From Azolla caroliniana (taxonomy: Eukaryota; Polypodiophyta): 64,000 nucleotides of DNA. Under the pieces are notes generated by a model. That model saw only the letters and a list, made by a program, of their open reading frames with translations, made no database searches and was not told where the DNA came from. Position 1 is the first letter of the stretch. The number at the start of each line of letters is the position of its first letter. This document shows positions 24,192 to 36,525 of this stretch, one piece after another. The stretch covers positions 22,568,001-22,632,000 of the forward strand of contig JBHGNT010000007.1 of NCBI GenBank assembly GCA_043228905.1, written 5' to 3'. The position numbers were made by a program, and so were the translations under genes.

Positions 24192-26187
24192 ATGAGATTT
24201 TTCTTTTTGAGGTATTAATTACCATTGAATGTATTAACATGATCAAAGGGTTATTTCTCAAGACCCTTGTTGTACAAGGTCAAGAAAATAAAGGCCATTT
24301 GAGGACATCGTGCATGCATTTGTTTGATAATTTCTCTATTCTTGCCTCAGTCATAATGATATTGTGCCTGAAAACAGCCCTGGTAACACACACTGATAAT
24401 ATCAGTTGGGGATGTGCAATCATGATGATGTTTACAATGGGAACAGCCCTGGCAACATGCACTAATAATATCAACTGTAACTGTTTTGTCTTTTTTGTTG
24501 TTGTGAAAAGGGCAAGTATGGTATAGATGAGTAAGCAAACCAACTAAGTGTCAAATCTTGAATGTGGTGGTTTTTTCGTCTTTGTGTTATTTTCATAATG
24601 ACATTCATAATCGAATTACATGCTAGAATTTTGCATCACTAATATTTGTGATTTGATTAATCATTAGCAGCAATGAAAGTTTCCTTGTAGGTAAAAAGTA
24701 AAGAAGAGAAGGTTTTGAACATGTCAAACTTGAAGATCTAATTCAATCTATGGTGTTGTAAATCATAAGGTATTATTGTTTTCTAGCCATTCACATGGTT
24801 AAACATATGCAAGTCTCGTCCAAAAGAATTAAACGTTTGTTTTAGATTTTATAAACATTGAAATTGGAAAAGCCAAACAAATAAACTTTCTAAAGAATTT
24901 GTTTTGTAAGAACTTTATTATTGGGACCTATGCAAGAAACCTCATGTTATAAATGGTTCTCAACTAGCAAAAATGATGTCCTAATCCACACCTAATAATG
25001 CAACAAATCAATGAATGACTACATGGCAACACTATATTCCTCTTGCAAATGTGGTGAAAATCATGGAAGGTTATGTCTTGATTTTTAGGTGGGAATGAGG
25101 ATATATTCGCAAGTGAAACCAGAACGAGATGAGGGTATCTCAAGTGAAGTGAGGGCAATACTTAATGGAGAAGAAAGGGGAAGAAACTTGAGGACAATGC
25201 TATAAGATGTGTGTTTGAGCTTATAACCTCAACAAGTTATGGTTGGGGTATTGTCCATTGGAAACACGATGTAATGATGTGGCATGCTCATAGGAAGAAA
25301 AACATCAAAACTCTAGGTTTAAAAAAGAGGTTAAGGTAACAAAAGGATGCATCTCAATTAAAAAGAGCTTATCTTCAAAACAAAAAGGTCAACGGTTTGG
25401 GCAATATATGGACTTTAGTGGGTCAAATGAAGGCAATGTGAATTGGTGAATGTGGTGATCATCAATATTTTCCTCACTTGTAGTAGGAGATCCAGAAGCC
25501 TATAAAAGGTACAAGAGAGCTCATTGTCAGGGATTGCCATTTGGGTACTATGCAAAAACATTGTTGGAATTTTACTCAAGCTTAGGATTCCAAATCAAGA
25601 GGGCATTCAAGACTGACAATGAAGTTGTCACTTGTGGGTCCACTAAACCAAAACTCAAGGATCTCCCCCTGAAGCTTTCTTTCTATTCCTAAAATATCTC
25701 TATCTTACTTATTGTCGTTTTAGACAGTCATGTAATAGAGTATTATACCTTGTTTGTATTCTTTTATTATCCTAAGATTTTTGTTGTAATATGGAATTTT
25801 AATACCTACAAAAATTGATTATGGTAATCCTAATGTCTTGTTTAAATCACAATCACACAAGGATCACAAGGGATGTTTGGGCTTGAAAACCCAATCACAA
25901 TGTTGCAAATTCGACAAAAGATAGATTCTTGAATTTCACACCAAATGATTCATGAAACCAACATGAAGAGGTCATTGTGAGGGCCAAGAGGGGATTTTCA
26001 TAATGCAAATCTGAGCTTTGAGTAGAAAGTTACGAGTGAAAGATTGATTTTTGGACGAAGGGAGTTAAAATTGGACACACCAACCAAGGCCAACGTTCAA
26101 CCAATTTGGCTCCTTTGAAATGTTGAGAAAAACAATTCCATGCTTCAAGGTTTCACTTCCCCAAATCAAGGAATTAAAACATTCCTC
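24192..26187. other. Intergenic
   Basis: This holds the 3' side of the THADA-like gene and AT-rich spacer. A 69-bp tandem duplication lies at about 24349-24486 (shared AACAGCCCTGG). A TATA-like CCTATAAAAGGTAC at 25500 with flanking sequence could be an isolated LTR, but its ends were not found. No gene is seen. Confidence 0.4.
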
Positions 26188-26266
26188 AAAGCACAAGGGA
26201 CCCCAAGCTCAAAGCTTCTGAGGAAAGCTCCCTTGAAAGCTTTGAGCTAGGGGTTCCTTGTGCTTT
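26188..26266. repeat. Long inverted repeat (30-bp arms)
   Basis: The left arm is 26188-26217 and the right arm 26237-26266, with a 19-base loop. The arms pair with two mismatches over 30 bases (core AGCTCAAAGCTT). It could be a foldback element, a MITE remnant or a hairpin RNA source; no flanking target duplication was recognised. Confidence 0.7.
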
Positions 26267-27029
26267 CCTCTAAATTGAGGAAAGGCCTCGTCAACCTAGT
26301 TGTTGACCCTGTAGTTGGAGTTACCACTGACACACTTCCTTGGAGCGACACTATTGTTGCTACCCCGGATGTTGTTGCAACTACTGCCACCTCTATAGTC
26401 AATATCACTTGCCGCCACATACCATTCACTTTATGCTTTACCGTCTTGGGGGTCTCTAGAATCACTTTCCAATGGATCTTTCCAAAACTCAATGTTGTGC
26501 TAGTTCCATCACATTTTGAGATAGTGTTTCATTTATTGAGCTACAAAGGCATATGACATGTTTGGGAGATGCAAAATGTGTTTGTATAGTTTGACATCAC
26601 AAGCAAGAACGCAAAGACATGTTAGACGATTGAAAGGCAATTAGTCCTCTTGGGAACTCTCATTGTTGGAAGTTTCTAGGTTGTTGTCCCATATGAGGAA
26701 GTCTAAAAATATGTGTGTTTTGGTTCGGCGCCTTATTCAAATCATGTGTCACCCACCCCCTTCATCATTTGATTGGGTCAATGTACGTGAGCTCATTTTT
26801 GGTCATCACCATCAATCATCAATCATCAATCATCATCAATCATCATCATCATCCATCACCATCAATCATCATCATCAATCGTCGTCATCATCATCATCAT
26901 CACCATTGCCGAATCGCCTCAATGTGTGTCACAAAACATTGACCACCTCATCATTGGCCCTGATCATCGTATTGATTGGAAGGTATGGGGGGCCATAACT
27001 TAAAAACAAAAACTCATTTGTTGTACAAC
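26267..27029. other. Intergenic with ATC trinucleotide tract
   Basis: A degenerate CATCAT/CAATCATCA tract occupies about 26805-26908. Nothing else is recognised. Confidence 0.5.
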
Positions 27030-27403
27030 TAACAATCGACAACGGTTTGGTTCAGGTTTAGGTTTTTTAAAACGGTTCGGTTTCAACAATCAGAAACCGC
27101 AGTTTAAATGGTTGAACAATTTTTTATTTTTTATTTAGAACTTTTCATTTTTAGACCTTATTCTCACATTTTAGGAACATCTGTAAAATTTAAAAAAATT
27201 TTAAAAATGAAATATTATAAATTTAAAATTTGACCTAAGTTGAAAACTGAAACCGAACCACGAAACCGCGGTTTTAACGGTTTAAAAAATATTTAATGGT
27301 TCGGTTTTAACGGTTTTGTGGTTCAGTACAATTTAGGTTTCAAAATTTTTAATCGGTTCGGTTTTGACCCTCTCAAACCGAACCGAACCGTTGCCGATTG
27401 TTA
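27030..27403. mobile_element. hAT-like MITE candidate
   Basis: The terminal inverted repeats TAACAATCGACAACGGTTTG and its right counterpart (TAACAATCGGCAACGGTTCG when complemented) enclose an AT-rich interior rich in CGGTTT motifs, like the MITE at 7375. TGTACAAC occurs just left (27022-27029) and again at 27411-27418. Seven extra bases separate the right copy from the inverted repeat, so the target duplication is imperfect or coincidental. Confidence 0.6.
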
Positions 27404-27805
27404 TACAGTATGTACAACATTGAACCCACTTAACATTCATTCATTCATTCTTATTCTCATAAGAGATAAAGAGAATCTCATAGTATAAACCATACGTACA
27501 TTCGCATTCGAGAATGTTTCAATCATTCACGTATGGTAAACACCCTCGAAGAAATGGTAAATACCATACTTTTGGATTAACGATTTATTACGAGGTAAAT
27601 AGACCTAAAAAAAGGGGAAAAAACAAAACAAAAGAAAACCTTAAAAAAAAAGGGGAGAGGAAAAACAAGCATAAGAATGTTTGAATAACATTCGCATTCG
27701 CGAACACGAATTTTAAGTACTATGAATTATTAAGAGATCTCAGATAATAAAGACAAGAAGAAACTTCAGGGTTTTGTTCTGTGTCTGTTTTTGTTCTTCA
27801 CTTCC

Positions 27806-27849
<44 letters not shown>

Positions 27850-27982
27850 GTCTGTCTGTGTCTCTGTTTCTCTGTGTGCGCGCGCGCCGCCGGGCTGTGC
27901 AGAGACAGAGACAGAGACAGCGACAGCGACTGCGGAACTGAGCGGACTGAGCTGCAGAGAAAACTGAGAGAAGTCCATAACG
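27404..27982. other. Promoter and leader region of the A43-like gene
   Basis: A-rich spacer is followed by a TC tract (27811-27846), TCTG repeats and a short GACAGA-rich stretch before the ATG at 27983. No TATA box was confidently placed. Confidence 0.4.
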
Positions 27983-30900
27983 ATGCGGGAGTGGCTCAAG
28001 GTAGCCATGGCAGAGATGCAAGTGTGCGTTCACCCTGCTTGGGCCAACGACGTCCGGAGAGGCGTCCAAGATAACCTCAACGCCCTCCTCTTCAGGTTCT
28101 CTCTCTCTCGCTCTCTCTCCACCATTCGTTGATTTCTTCCTTTCAAAATGATATGAGTAATGGTTGGTTTTGGGTAGGAGAGAGAAAAAGTATACAAAAT
28201 TACATTTCTGGATTATCAGAAGCGTCTGTTTGCTATGCGTTACAAACGAGCTCATTGCATTTTGATCACATTTTTCCATTTTGATCACATTTTTCCGGTG
28301 TCATGATTGTCAATGTGAAAGATTGTGTGTAATTGAGTGTGTGTGTGTGTGAGAGAGAGAGAACTGTGTTCTTACACCTTCAGATGCAATGAGGACCTAG
28401 ATGGTGTAGCGCTCGCTTACTTGGACCTGAAAATTCCAAGCCGTATTGCAAAAATACTATCGGGTTTATCGCCATATTTTAGAGTCAACGTTTCAGCAAA
28501 GCTTTTGATATTCTCACCAAAAGTCGGAATGATGCTGGGTACACCCAAATTTCTTTCAAACTTTTGTAAGTTTTAAGTTCGATGTTTCACATTATTGTCG
28601 CAAAAGAAGTTTTTTTCTGGACATAAAGAACAACCATTTTGGGGCTTGGGGTTTGGTGTATAGAGGGAAAAGTGAACAAAATCGAAGAGGATTATATTGG
28701 TGTCTTGGTACTGGGACTGTTCAATGCAGCGATTGGTATCAGTGACATAAGAGAGGGGTTTCGATTTTCAGAGGTACGCTTTTATCCAATTTGTGATGCT
28801 TAAAAAATGCATGTATACTTCGTCCTGGCTTTCTGGATTAATTCTAGTGTGGAATGATAGGAGAATTTCGAAAGAGCATGGGTCAATGATTCTGAGCAAC
28901 ATTGTATAAAGTTGGGCACTCCTATTACATTCTCTGTTAAAAGGTATTCCTTCAGAACCCAAATGATATGTAACATTGAGCATATATGAAGACAAGAAGA
29001 GTAAATACATTAAGCATCAGAACAGTTTCCTTTTGTCTTTTTACTTCACGAGGAGGCCAAATTTGATCCATGGCCAAGTATACATCTTATTTGTGTCTTC
29101 TTCCTAGGAAGGTGGCTTACTACTTTGTAGTCAAAAAGCTCTATGAGAAAATAATGTGCGCACTGCTGTGCACAATTTTCTGGGTGGTGCTGTGTATGGT
29201 GTCTAAATTATTGGCCGTGGCACCACTTAAACAAATTTTCATAATTTCTGCATATATGCTGAGCATATAAGAAGTAAGTGAGATTCGTCCTTCACTAAGT
29301 CTTCATTGCATACCTTGCATATCTTCATACTTGTTGCTTTTTTGGTCCCATGACACTATCTCAATATCTAACTCTTGTGCGGGAGTTATAAGAAGTGCAA
29401 GGGCTGCATGAACTAAGGCCCATGGGGGTGGTAAGATGTGGTTAGATGGATACATCATGGCATTCTTGTAATCTATACTTTCAACATTCGGAGCTGATAT
29501 TTGCAATGCCATATTCCGATTTTGACTTTTTACATCTTGCCATTTTGTCCTCGATGATTCCATTTCACTTTCTTTCACTGAATCTCAATTTTCATAGCAT
29601 CACTTGAGAACTCTGATAAATCTTCCACTCCCCATCTTTTGAACCATCTCCTCATGTCTAGCACCCAAGTAGATCAGAGATATTTTCTCTGTTTTCTGCA
29701 TCTTGCATCGTACTTTTACTGCAAGTCTTGGAATCTGTGATGCTGCATATTCTTTATTTTTCTAATATACTTGTATACTCTTTTCAATCCTGACACCTAC
29801 ATGGGCCGGGCATTTGTTTCTAATAACATAATCTGATAGGGTGTGGAGGATTTAACTCCCAGTTGTCTCCCTATGCACATTTTTTGAAATTTCTCTATCT
29901 TATTCCATGCACTATACGCTGTAAAGCAAACACTTGGACTACCATAGTGTTAAATAGCATTAATCTGACATCCCATCCCTGAGTATCACTTTGATTGCAT
30001 TTATTTTTCAAACATATAATAACTGTTCCAACCTGATTGCTGTTTAGGCTCATAATATATACTCCCTTTTTGTTGCTGGGACATCAATATCGAGATATTT
30101 GAACCCTTGTACCACATGGTATTGGTTCTCCCTTGCATGTGTATGTGGGGTAGTTTCTTGGTTGAGCCCCTAGCGACCATTTCTTTGTTTTCCACATTTA
30201 CAGTTAACCCACAACTTTGAGAAAATGTTTTCAAAACACAAGTGTTTCATAGCATCCAAATTATTCCAGTGTTCCTCTGCGTGGGGAAATAGAATAGAAT
30301 AGAATTTTTATCGTCCATGATGAGGCCAATTTTGACTTATTGGATCAAATCAACATATCATCTTGTATGTGACTCCTTCCTAAGAAAGGGGGTTACTACT
30401 CTGAAGTGAAAACTCCCTATGTGAAAATAATGCATGGACATATGTGCTCACCCTTCTTGGTTGAAATTTGAAGATGACACTCGCATTATCATGCCTGTTT
30501 AACAAATCATATTTCTCACGGATTACCTTATACGCTGAACATGAAATAAGTAAATGATATTTATCCTCTACTAGGTAAATATTGCATACTGAGCATATCT
30601 TCATGTTTGCCTGATGATGCCATGATGTGACCTGAACACCCAATTTGTGTGAGCGAATTCAAAGAATTGTTAAAGCTCTCCGAGAGCCAAGGTTCATGGG
30701 GGTCGTTAGATGTGATTGGATACGTTCAGGCATATTTTTCTTGCATTGGAGGGTTAATATTTGCAATGTATTATTCCAATTTTGACAGGATAGCATGATA
30801 GGATAGGATGTTGAGGATTTTACTTCCAGTTGTCTACACAAGAGCATCTTTTGGATTTTCTCTATTTCATTTTTTTACCCCCCAATGCAAAAAAAAACAG

Positions 30901-31722
30901 ATTTTATCTATTCCAATTTTTTTCTTTTGGATTTTATAATGTAGCCATCAATATGAGGTATATGCTTGGCTTCATGTTCCTAAGTTTCATTGATAACTAT
31001 AATATCTACATTGTGAGCTACATCACTTAATCCCAAGCCTTTATTCCATGGATATCTTATCTCCTACAATTCCAAAACATGATTTTCAAACTTGAGGCAG
31101 TCTCATAGGTCATCACTTGCTATGCATTTTGAGTTTCATTTCTAATTGCATAAGCTTGCCTTCTTGGTTCTTGCTCCTTTGGGGTGAGAGAGAGAGAGAT
31201 TTATGTTTGTAGTGTCGAGGACAAGGATGATTTTTTGGATATAGCTGGATCATTGGTGCCGAGTAATACAGGATCTGTACAGTGGTCAACTCATCCCAAA
31301 TCTAATATATTGAGGTACCCACTTGACACTTGATGATGATGAGAAGCTAGAGCATTTTTTAATTGCTTAGTGTTGGTTTCTTTACTTATTGCTTTGCATA
31401 GGTTGTATTTTGGGATGTATATATATTTGGCTACTAGTTAACAACAACAAAAATAATCGATGCATGACAAAGAGGGAGCTCTACTATCTATGTACTTGTG
31501 ATTCCATTCTTACATCTAAAGTCTAGACCAAAGTCTATATTTTGTGATTCATCTCGTTTGTTTGAGCATCATTGTTATCTTTGTTCTCTCTTTTGTTTAT
31601 TTATCTTTTTTTATATGTTTTGTTGTCTCTTTAGTAAGGAAGGGAAGGAAAAGCGGAAATTAAAGCGAAAAGACAGAGAGCACGATGTTTCGGATGCAAC
31701 TGGGCTTTGGAATGGTCACTGA
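27983..31722 (+). CDS. RNA polymerase I subunit A43-like (RPB7-type) protein
   Basis: Six exons were reconstructed from splice sites and phase: 27983-28095, 28384-28538, 28664-28773, 28861-28943, 31213-31314 and 31635-31722, giving 216 residues. Every intron is GT-AG and every split codon gives the residue expected from the family. The N-terminal part (LLFRCNEDLDGVALAYLDLK, IAKILSGLSPYFRV) matches the RPB7-like domain of plant A43 proteins. Next come the OB-fold strands (EGKVNKIEEDYIGVLVLGLF, HCIKLGTPITFSVK, FLDIAGSLVPSNTGS). A short basic tail (KEKRKLKRKDREH) may help nuclear or nucleolar targeting. A43 forms the Pol I stalk with A14-type partners and contacts Rrn3. Intron 4 is 2269 bp because two antisense LINE pieces lie in it. 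A related RPB7-family paralogue is possible. Confidence 0.8.
29050..30250 (-). mobile_element. LINE fragment, antisense in intron 4 of the A43-like gene
   Basis: On the minus strand it runs from the RT thumb (30234-30001, SQSCGLTVNVENKEM and later SGWNSYYMFEK) through a decayed middle to a C-terminal part at 29578-29303. It ends in the family 3' sequence near 29055, shared with the copies at 4.1 and 46.9 kb. Many stops and frameshifts are present. Confidence 0.75.
30290..30860 (-). mobile_element. Second LINE fragment of the same family, internally deleted
   Basis: The minus strand carries RQLEVKSSTSYPIML, then jumps to the region before zf-RVT (an internal deletion of about 100 codons near 30795). 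It continues with the zinc motif CSVCNIYLVEDKYHLLISC. The 3' tail is TTCTA repeats at 30290-30312, abutting the 5' end of the neighbouring copy. Confidence 0.75.
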
Positions 31723-32040
31723 AAAACTAGAGATTAAAGTCGACGGGAGAGGAAGAGTGTTTTATATGCCTCTATTTTCCCTCTGCCGTATTCATGTATA
31801 ATATCATCAAGAGATCACTAAGAGAAGGATTTCCGTGATGGTCTCATTTATGCAAACAAGTTTGGCATAACCCATTTGTCCTCGAGAATGTCATCTGTCT
31901 TTGACAAAAAAAACTTTTTCCAAAAAAGGCCTCCAAGGCGTAGAGTAATAGTTAATAGAAAACATTTATTCAGAGTATTTTGACTTTCTTCACTCCCAGA
32001 ATACGATATACGATATTCTGGTTTTTATGAGAGTATTCGC

Positions 32041-32499
32041 TATTTTGATGTTCGTATCTTTTGTGCCATTATCTTTAGTGTTAACTGGATTTTAACTAGG
32101 TCCAAATTTCTCGAGTGAGTGTGTGATAACATTTTTACAAGTTTTGCAAGAGTATCGAATGGTATTTTGGTCAATTTTGAAATATGGAGGGTGTATTTTG
32201 ATGTTCGTATCTTTTGTGCCATTATCTTTAGTGTTAACTGGATTTTAACTAGGTCCAAATTTCTCGAGTGAGTGCGTGATAACATTTTTACAAGTTTTGC
32301 AAGAGTATCGAAAGGTATTTTGGTCAATTTTGAAATATGGAGGGTGTATTTTGATGTTCGTATCTTTTGTGCCATTATCTTTAGTGTTAACTGGATTTTA
32401 ACTAGGTCCAAATTTCTCGAGTGAGTGCGTGATAACATTTTTACAAGTTTTGCAAGAGTATCGAATGGTATTTTGGTCAATTTTGAAATATGGAGGAGG
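32041..32499. repeat. Three 153-bp tandem repeats
   Basis: Copies lie at 32041-32193, 32194-32346 and 32347-32499, with exactly equal length and only a few base differences. As 153 is a multiple of three, the minus strand stays open over all copies and gives a repetitive 158-codon frame without family resemblance. I treat that frame as a by-product. Confidence 0.9.
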
Positions 32500-33339
32500 G
32501 TGTTTGTGCATAACAACTATAGGTTAATTTATATGACTCTGTCTCCTTATGAATGTATGTATACCTCCGAAATGTTCTTTACTTCAATGTTACCTTTTAG
32601 ACATTTATCTTTTGCGACACATGATGCTAAATAATTATCATATTATAGAAGCGAGTGTATCTTTGTAATGGAAGGAAGGACATGCTATGCCATTGTAGAA
32701 TGAGGCAAACTCATAACCCATGGTGCAAAACCCTAGTTATAGAGAATGAATGATGCCACCTATTTATGTGTTTGTGAATATGGAAACAAGCTACTTAACA
32801 TTTACGGATTTTTGGTCAATTGTGTGGAGAAATAGGCGCTTTGTAAAATTGTGAGCAAGTTAAGCTCGAGGTTGTAAGTGACATAAAAAACTTACGTGGC
32901 CATAGGGAATTAGGGCAAGCAGCTTGTGCACGAGTTGTTTAGGATGGATAATTGTAGGCATGGTTTAGGCATCTTCGATTGTACAAAAGATGGAAGGGAG
33001 ATGAGTGGAATCCATCAAGCGTAGAGGATGGTGATGCACAAAGGCAATTGTTTAGTGTGGGGTGGCAAGGTTGGACTAAGGGAAAGGTTCGGCGGGCGAT
33101 TTTTCGGGGACATGTGGTTCTCAAGCTTACCGTGCGAAGAGCATGCACAAAGTGGGGGATCGGCAAGCAACTGGACAAATCGTGACTCGTGTGGATCCCA
33201 TCCTGGTCCCCAGAGTCCGAGAAGGTCATGGTTTCTTTTGTTGTTCTCAATGTTTTCCTTGTGGGAGATCACGCCACAAGCGCCTCTCTCATGGAGGCAT
33301 TCCAAGAGACATGGGAAGGGCGATGGTAGGACTTAGGCA
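32500..33339. other. Intergenic, slightly GC-richer patch
   Basis: Bases 32940-33340 are GC-richer than the surroundings and open on both strands in short frames, with no recognisable domain. It may be a transposon piece I cannot name. Confidence 0.35.
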
Positions 33340-33625
33340 TTGACTCGGCTCAAGCTTGAACCGAATCGTTAAACGGTTTGGAGGTTCGGTAGGCTTGACC
33401 TTCCTTAACCGGTTTGAGCTCGGAGGGGGGGGGGGGGGGGAGGGGAGCTCAAGATGAACCGAACCGATTTGGGCCAAACCTGTTTCCTAATCGGCTTGGC
33501 TAAGCCGGTTCCTAAACTGGTTTTTGCTTAACCGGTACCGGTTCATTCAAGTATGGATACTTCTCAAACTAGTTAAGGTGTAACTGGTTTGGTTTGGACA
33601 GGGCCAAACCGGTTAAGCCGAAACC
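33340..33625. repeat. AACCGG-rich repeat, possible MITE remnant
   Basis: Repeated CCGGTT/AACCGG motifs resemble the interiors of the MITEs at 7.4 and 27.0 kb. A run of G (about 33424-33440) interrupts it. Terminal repeats were not found. Confidence 0.4.
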
Positions 33626-34079
33626 GAACGTCTTTCTTCTTCTTCTTCTTCTTCTTCTTCTTCTTTTGAAGAAAGAGAAGAGAAGAGATTGATTTCTTTC
33701 TCTTTTTTTCCCTCCAAAATTTTAGTGCAAATTTTTACTGGCTTTCTGCTTTTCCCTCCCCACAGCAGCAGAAAATCAAGGAAGAAGAAGTTAGGGTTTC
33801 AGGTTTCTTCTTCTTCTTCTTCATTTTCTTTCTAGAAATCTCTTCTGCTTCCCTCTGTCCTCTCTCTATCTCTGTAAGGTAAGCCAACAAAGTCTGAGAT
33901 TTTTCAGGAGTAAGCATCAGAAGAAGAAGAAGAAGAACAGGAGGTCGCGCCTTTTCAAAAAGACGGAAGAAGGAAGATAAGAAACCGTAAGAAGAAAGCA
34001 GCGTGAGGAAAGAGGAGGAGGAAGAAGAAGAAGAAAAAGAAGAAGAAGAAGAAGAAAAAGAAGAAGAAGAGGGAGGACT
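33626..34079 (+). promoter_or_regulatory. Promoter/leader of the RNA-binding protein gene, CTT/GAA rich
   Basis: CTT tracts (33637-33665, 33804-33822) precede GAA tracts (33918-33934, 34018-34072) that run up to the ATG. The purine-rich leader continues into an acidic, GAA/GAG-rich first exon. Confidence 0.5.
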
Positions 34080-36525
34080 ATGGAACAGGAAGGAGGGGCC
34101 GTCATGATGAATGATGGTTCTGAAGATGGGAAGCTATCGCTCACCGAAATAGAAGGTAATTCAGAGCCTTATTCTATCAATGATGAAGAGGAAGCCGTGG
34201 AGGTAGCAGCAGCTGCAGCAGAACAGAAAGTAGACGAAGAAAATGAAGCTGAAGAGGAAGAAAATGAAGCAAAGGAAGATGAGGGAAATCTTGTCGATGA
34301 AGGAAAAGAAGGAGATTATAGGGAGGACAGAGATGAGAATATGGATGCAAATCTAGCATTTGATGACGATGATGGGCAGGAGAAGGAAAGAGATGAGAAT
34401 TCAGATGGAAACATAGAAAGAAAAGAAGGCGTTGTGATGATGAACGGAGACACGGATTCTAAAGGGGGCGATACAGCTCACCTTTCTGGTTCTTCTTCTT
34501 ACACAGAATCTTCAGCAAGTAGCAGGAATTCAAGGTTAGTGTCTGTTTGAAATTTTGGTTCTCTCTTTCAAATATCGTAATGCTAGTTCAAAAATACATG
34601 CTGTTCAATGCAATATGCCTGTTTTTTCAAGATGTTTTCTGCTCATTCCTAATACTAATTCAGAAACGTGTTAAATGTTTTTTGCACTATGCTTATGTTT
34701 TACAAGATGTTGTTTGTACTTCTCTCCCAATGGTGATTTCTTTAAGCTGTATTTTGCACTGATCTGTCGGCCATGTTATTCTGAAAGATTTTTTTTCTAA
34801 TGCTTTCCCAAGATATTTTCCATCTCCCTTCATGGATATGTTGATTTTGCGCAATCTTTTGCTTAGCAAAATTTCGATCCATATGCATCCCTTTCTTTCT
34901 GTCTTTAATATTCTTTCCTTATGCTGTCCAGATACTAGCTGTTCTTCTGTAAGAGGGGAGTTAGACATACACTATATGATTTAATGGTTATCTGGGTTAG
35001 ATTAATTGGATCCATTGAATTGGCTTGGTTTTGAAATCTATATTTCTCTCGTTAACATTAGTTTCTTTCTGGTTTCAGGGGAAAACTTTTTATCGGCGGG
35101 CTGACTAGAGACACAACTACAGGTATCTGCGTTTCTCTTTTTGCTTGGACTGGTGCTTTCCTGTCTTTCATTCATGCCCATTTATCTCAGATTGATGGCT
35201 TATTTTGCCATGTTGATGTTTTCTTTTCTTATATTGATGTTCTACTTCTTTCTTTCCATCTCATTTCTTATCATGATCTTGTGCTTTTGTAGAAATGCTT
35301 ACTGTCCATTTCAAGAAGTATGGAGAGATAATAGATTCAGTTATTATGAAAAATCGAAGCACCGGTCATCCCCGAGGATTTGGTTTTGTCACGTTTTCTG
35401 ATCCCTCAGTTGTTGACAATGTTCTGAGAGATTCACACGTTCTTGATGGCAAAACTGTATGTTAACTTTTGAACTGCTAACTGAATTGGACCTCCTGAAA
35501 AGAAAGTAACTGTTACTATTTCCTGTCACTAGGTTGAAGCAAAACGAACTGTACCACGTGAAGGTGAAGCTGTACCGAGTAGAGGACCAAAAACAAAGAA
35601 GATTTTTGTAGGAGGACTCAAGACCTCCACAACAGAAGGCAAGCCATATATGTTTACTCTCTATCACTTGCATGTGACATTCTACTAATGTTGTGCTACT
35701 GTAGAGGGGTCTTGCTAAATGTTTCACAGTTAAACATTGTTAAATAGTCCTATTTTTTATTAACACGTCCTTTATGTGATTCAGAGGAATTTAAAAGATT
35801 CTTTGAGAAGTTTGGAAAGATCGCTGAATGCCAAGTTATGCAAGATCATAGCACTGGAAGATCTCGGGGTTTTGGCTTTGTTACCTATGAAAGCGAACAA
35901 TCGGTTGAGAATGCCTTGACTCAAGGTAGAATGCATGAACTTGATGGTAAACAGGTAATAAGCTGAGACACGTAAGGAGTGATATTTTAGTTGCTATCTT
36001 GTCCATGGTAAAGTTTTACATGATTGATAGATAGTGTGCTTGCTGATATTTGTATAGGTTGAAATTAAGAAAGCAGAACCAAAGAGAGGCGATGAAGCTC
36101 CTCTTTCTCAAAGTTACGACAGAAGTGGTCATAGAAGGGGAAGAGGAGGTTCTAGTTATGATGGAAATACAGGGTTTTATGGTTCTATAAGTGGTGTAAC
36201 TACATCTTATTATGGCAGTGGGTCCGGTGGACCTTCAAGAGGAAGTAATGGAAGGCTGGGTAGTGGTTATTCTCCATATGGTGCATCATATGGATATGGT
36301 GGTGGTTATGGAGGATTCTATGGATATGGTGGTATTGATGATAAGTCTGGGGGGATGGCTTACAACTATACAGGTTTTGGACCTGGATCTGGATCTAGTT
36401 ATGCTAATATTTATGGTGGTGGAGGTTATAGTGTTAATGGTGGAGGCTATGGTGGTAGTGGTGGTTATGGTGGTAGTGGCCGTGGTTATAGTGGTGGAAG
36501 ATATCACCCTTACAGCAGGCCGTAA
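34080..36525 (+). CDS. Two-RRM glycine-rich RNA-binding protein (Musashi/hnRNP A/B type)
   Basis: Six exons: 34080-34534, 35079-35122, 35293-35456, 35533-35638, 35785-35954 and 36058-36525, giving 468 residues. Residues 1-150 are acidic (Glu/Asp-rich) and end in a Ser-rich segment. RRM1 has KLFIGGL (about 154-160) and RGFGFVTF (194-201). RRM2 has IFVGGL (245-250) and RGFGFVTY (284-291). Residues 314-468 are Gly/Tyr/Ser-rich with GYGG repeats, a typical low-complexity tail. Plant proteins of this layout bind mRNA in nucleus and cytoplasm and are tied to RNA processing and stress granules; the exact target here is unknown. Intron 4 has a GC donor (AAG|GCAAGC); the others are GT-AG. Phases are all consistent. 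Confidence 0.9.

Noticed and set aside
25480-25850. Possible isolated LTR with TATA box
   Set aside because: No terminal repeats, primer site or second copy could be found in the window.
27740-28288. 182-codon minus-strand frame across the A43-like first exon
   Set aside because: It is driven by the GA/CT tract and lies antisense to a well-supported exon.
32040-32516. 158-codon minus-strand frame with three 51-residue repeats
   Set aside because: It is produced by a 153-bp tandem repeat whose period is a multiple of three; it has no start context or family resemblance.
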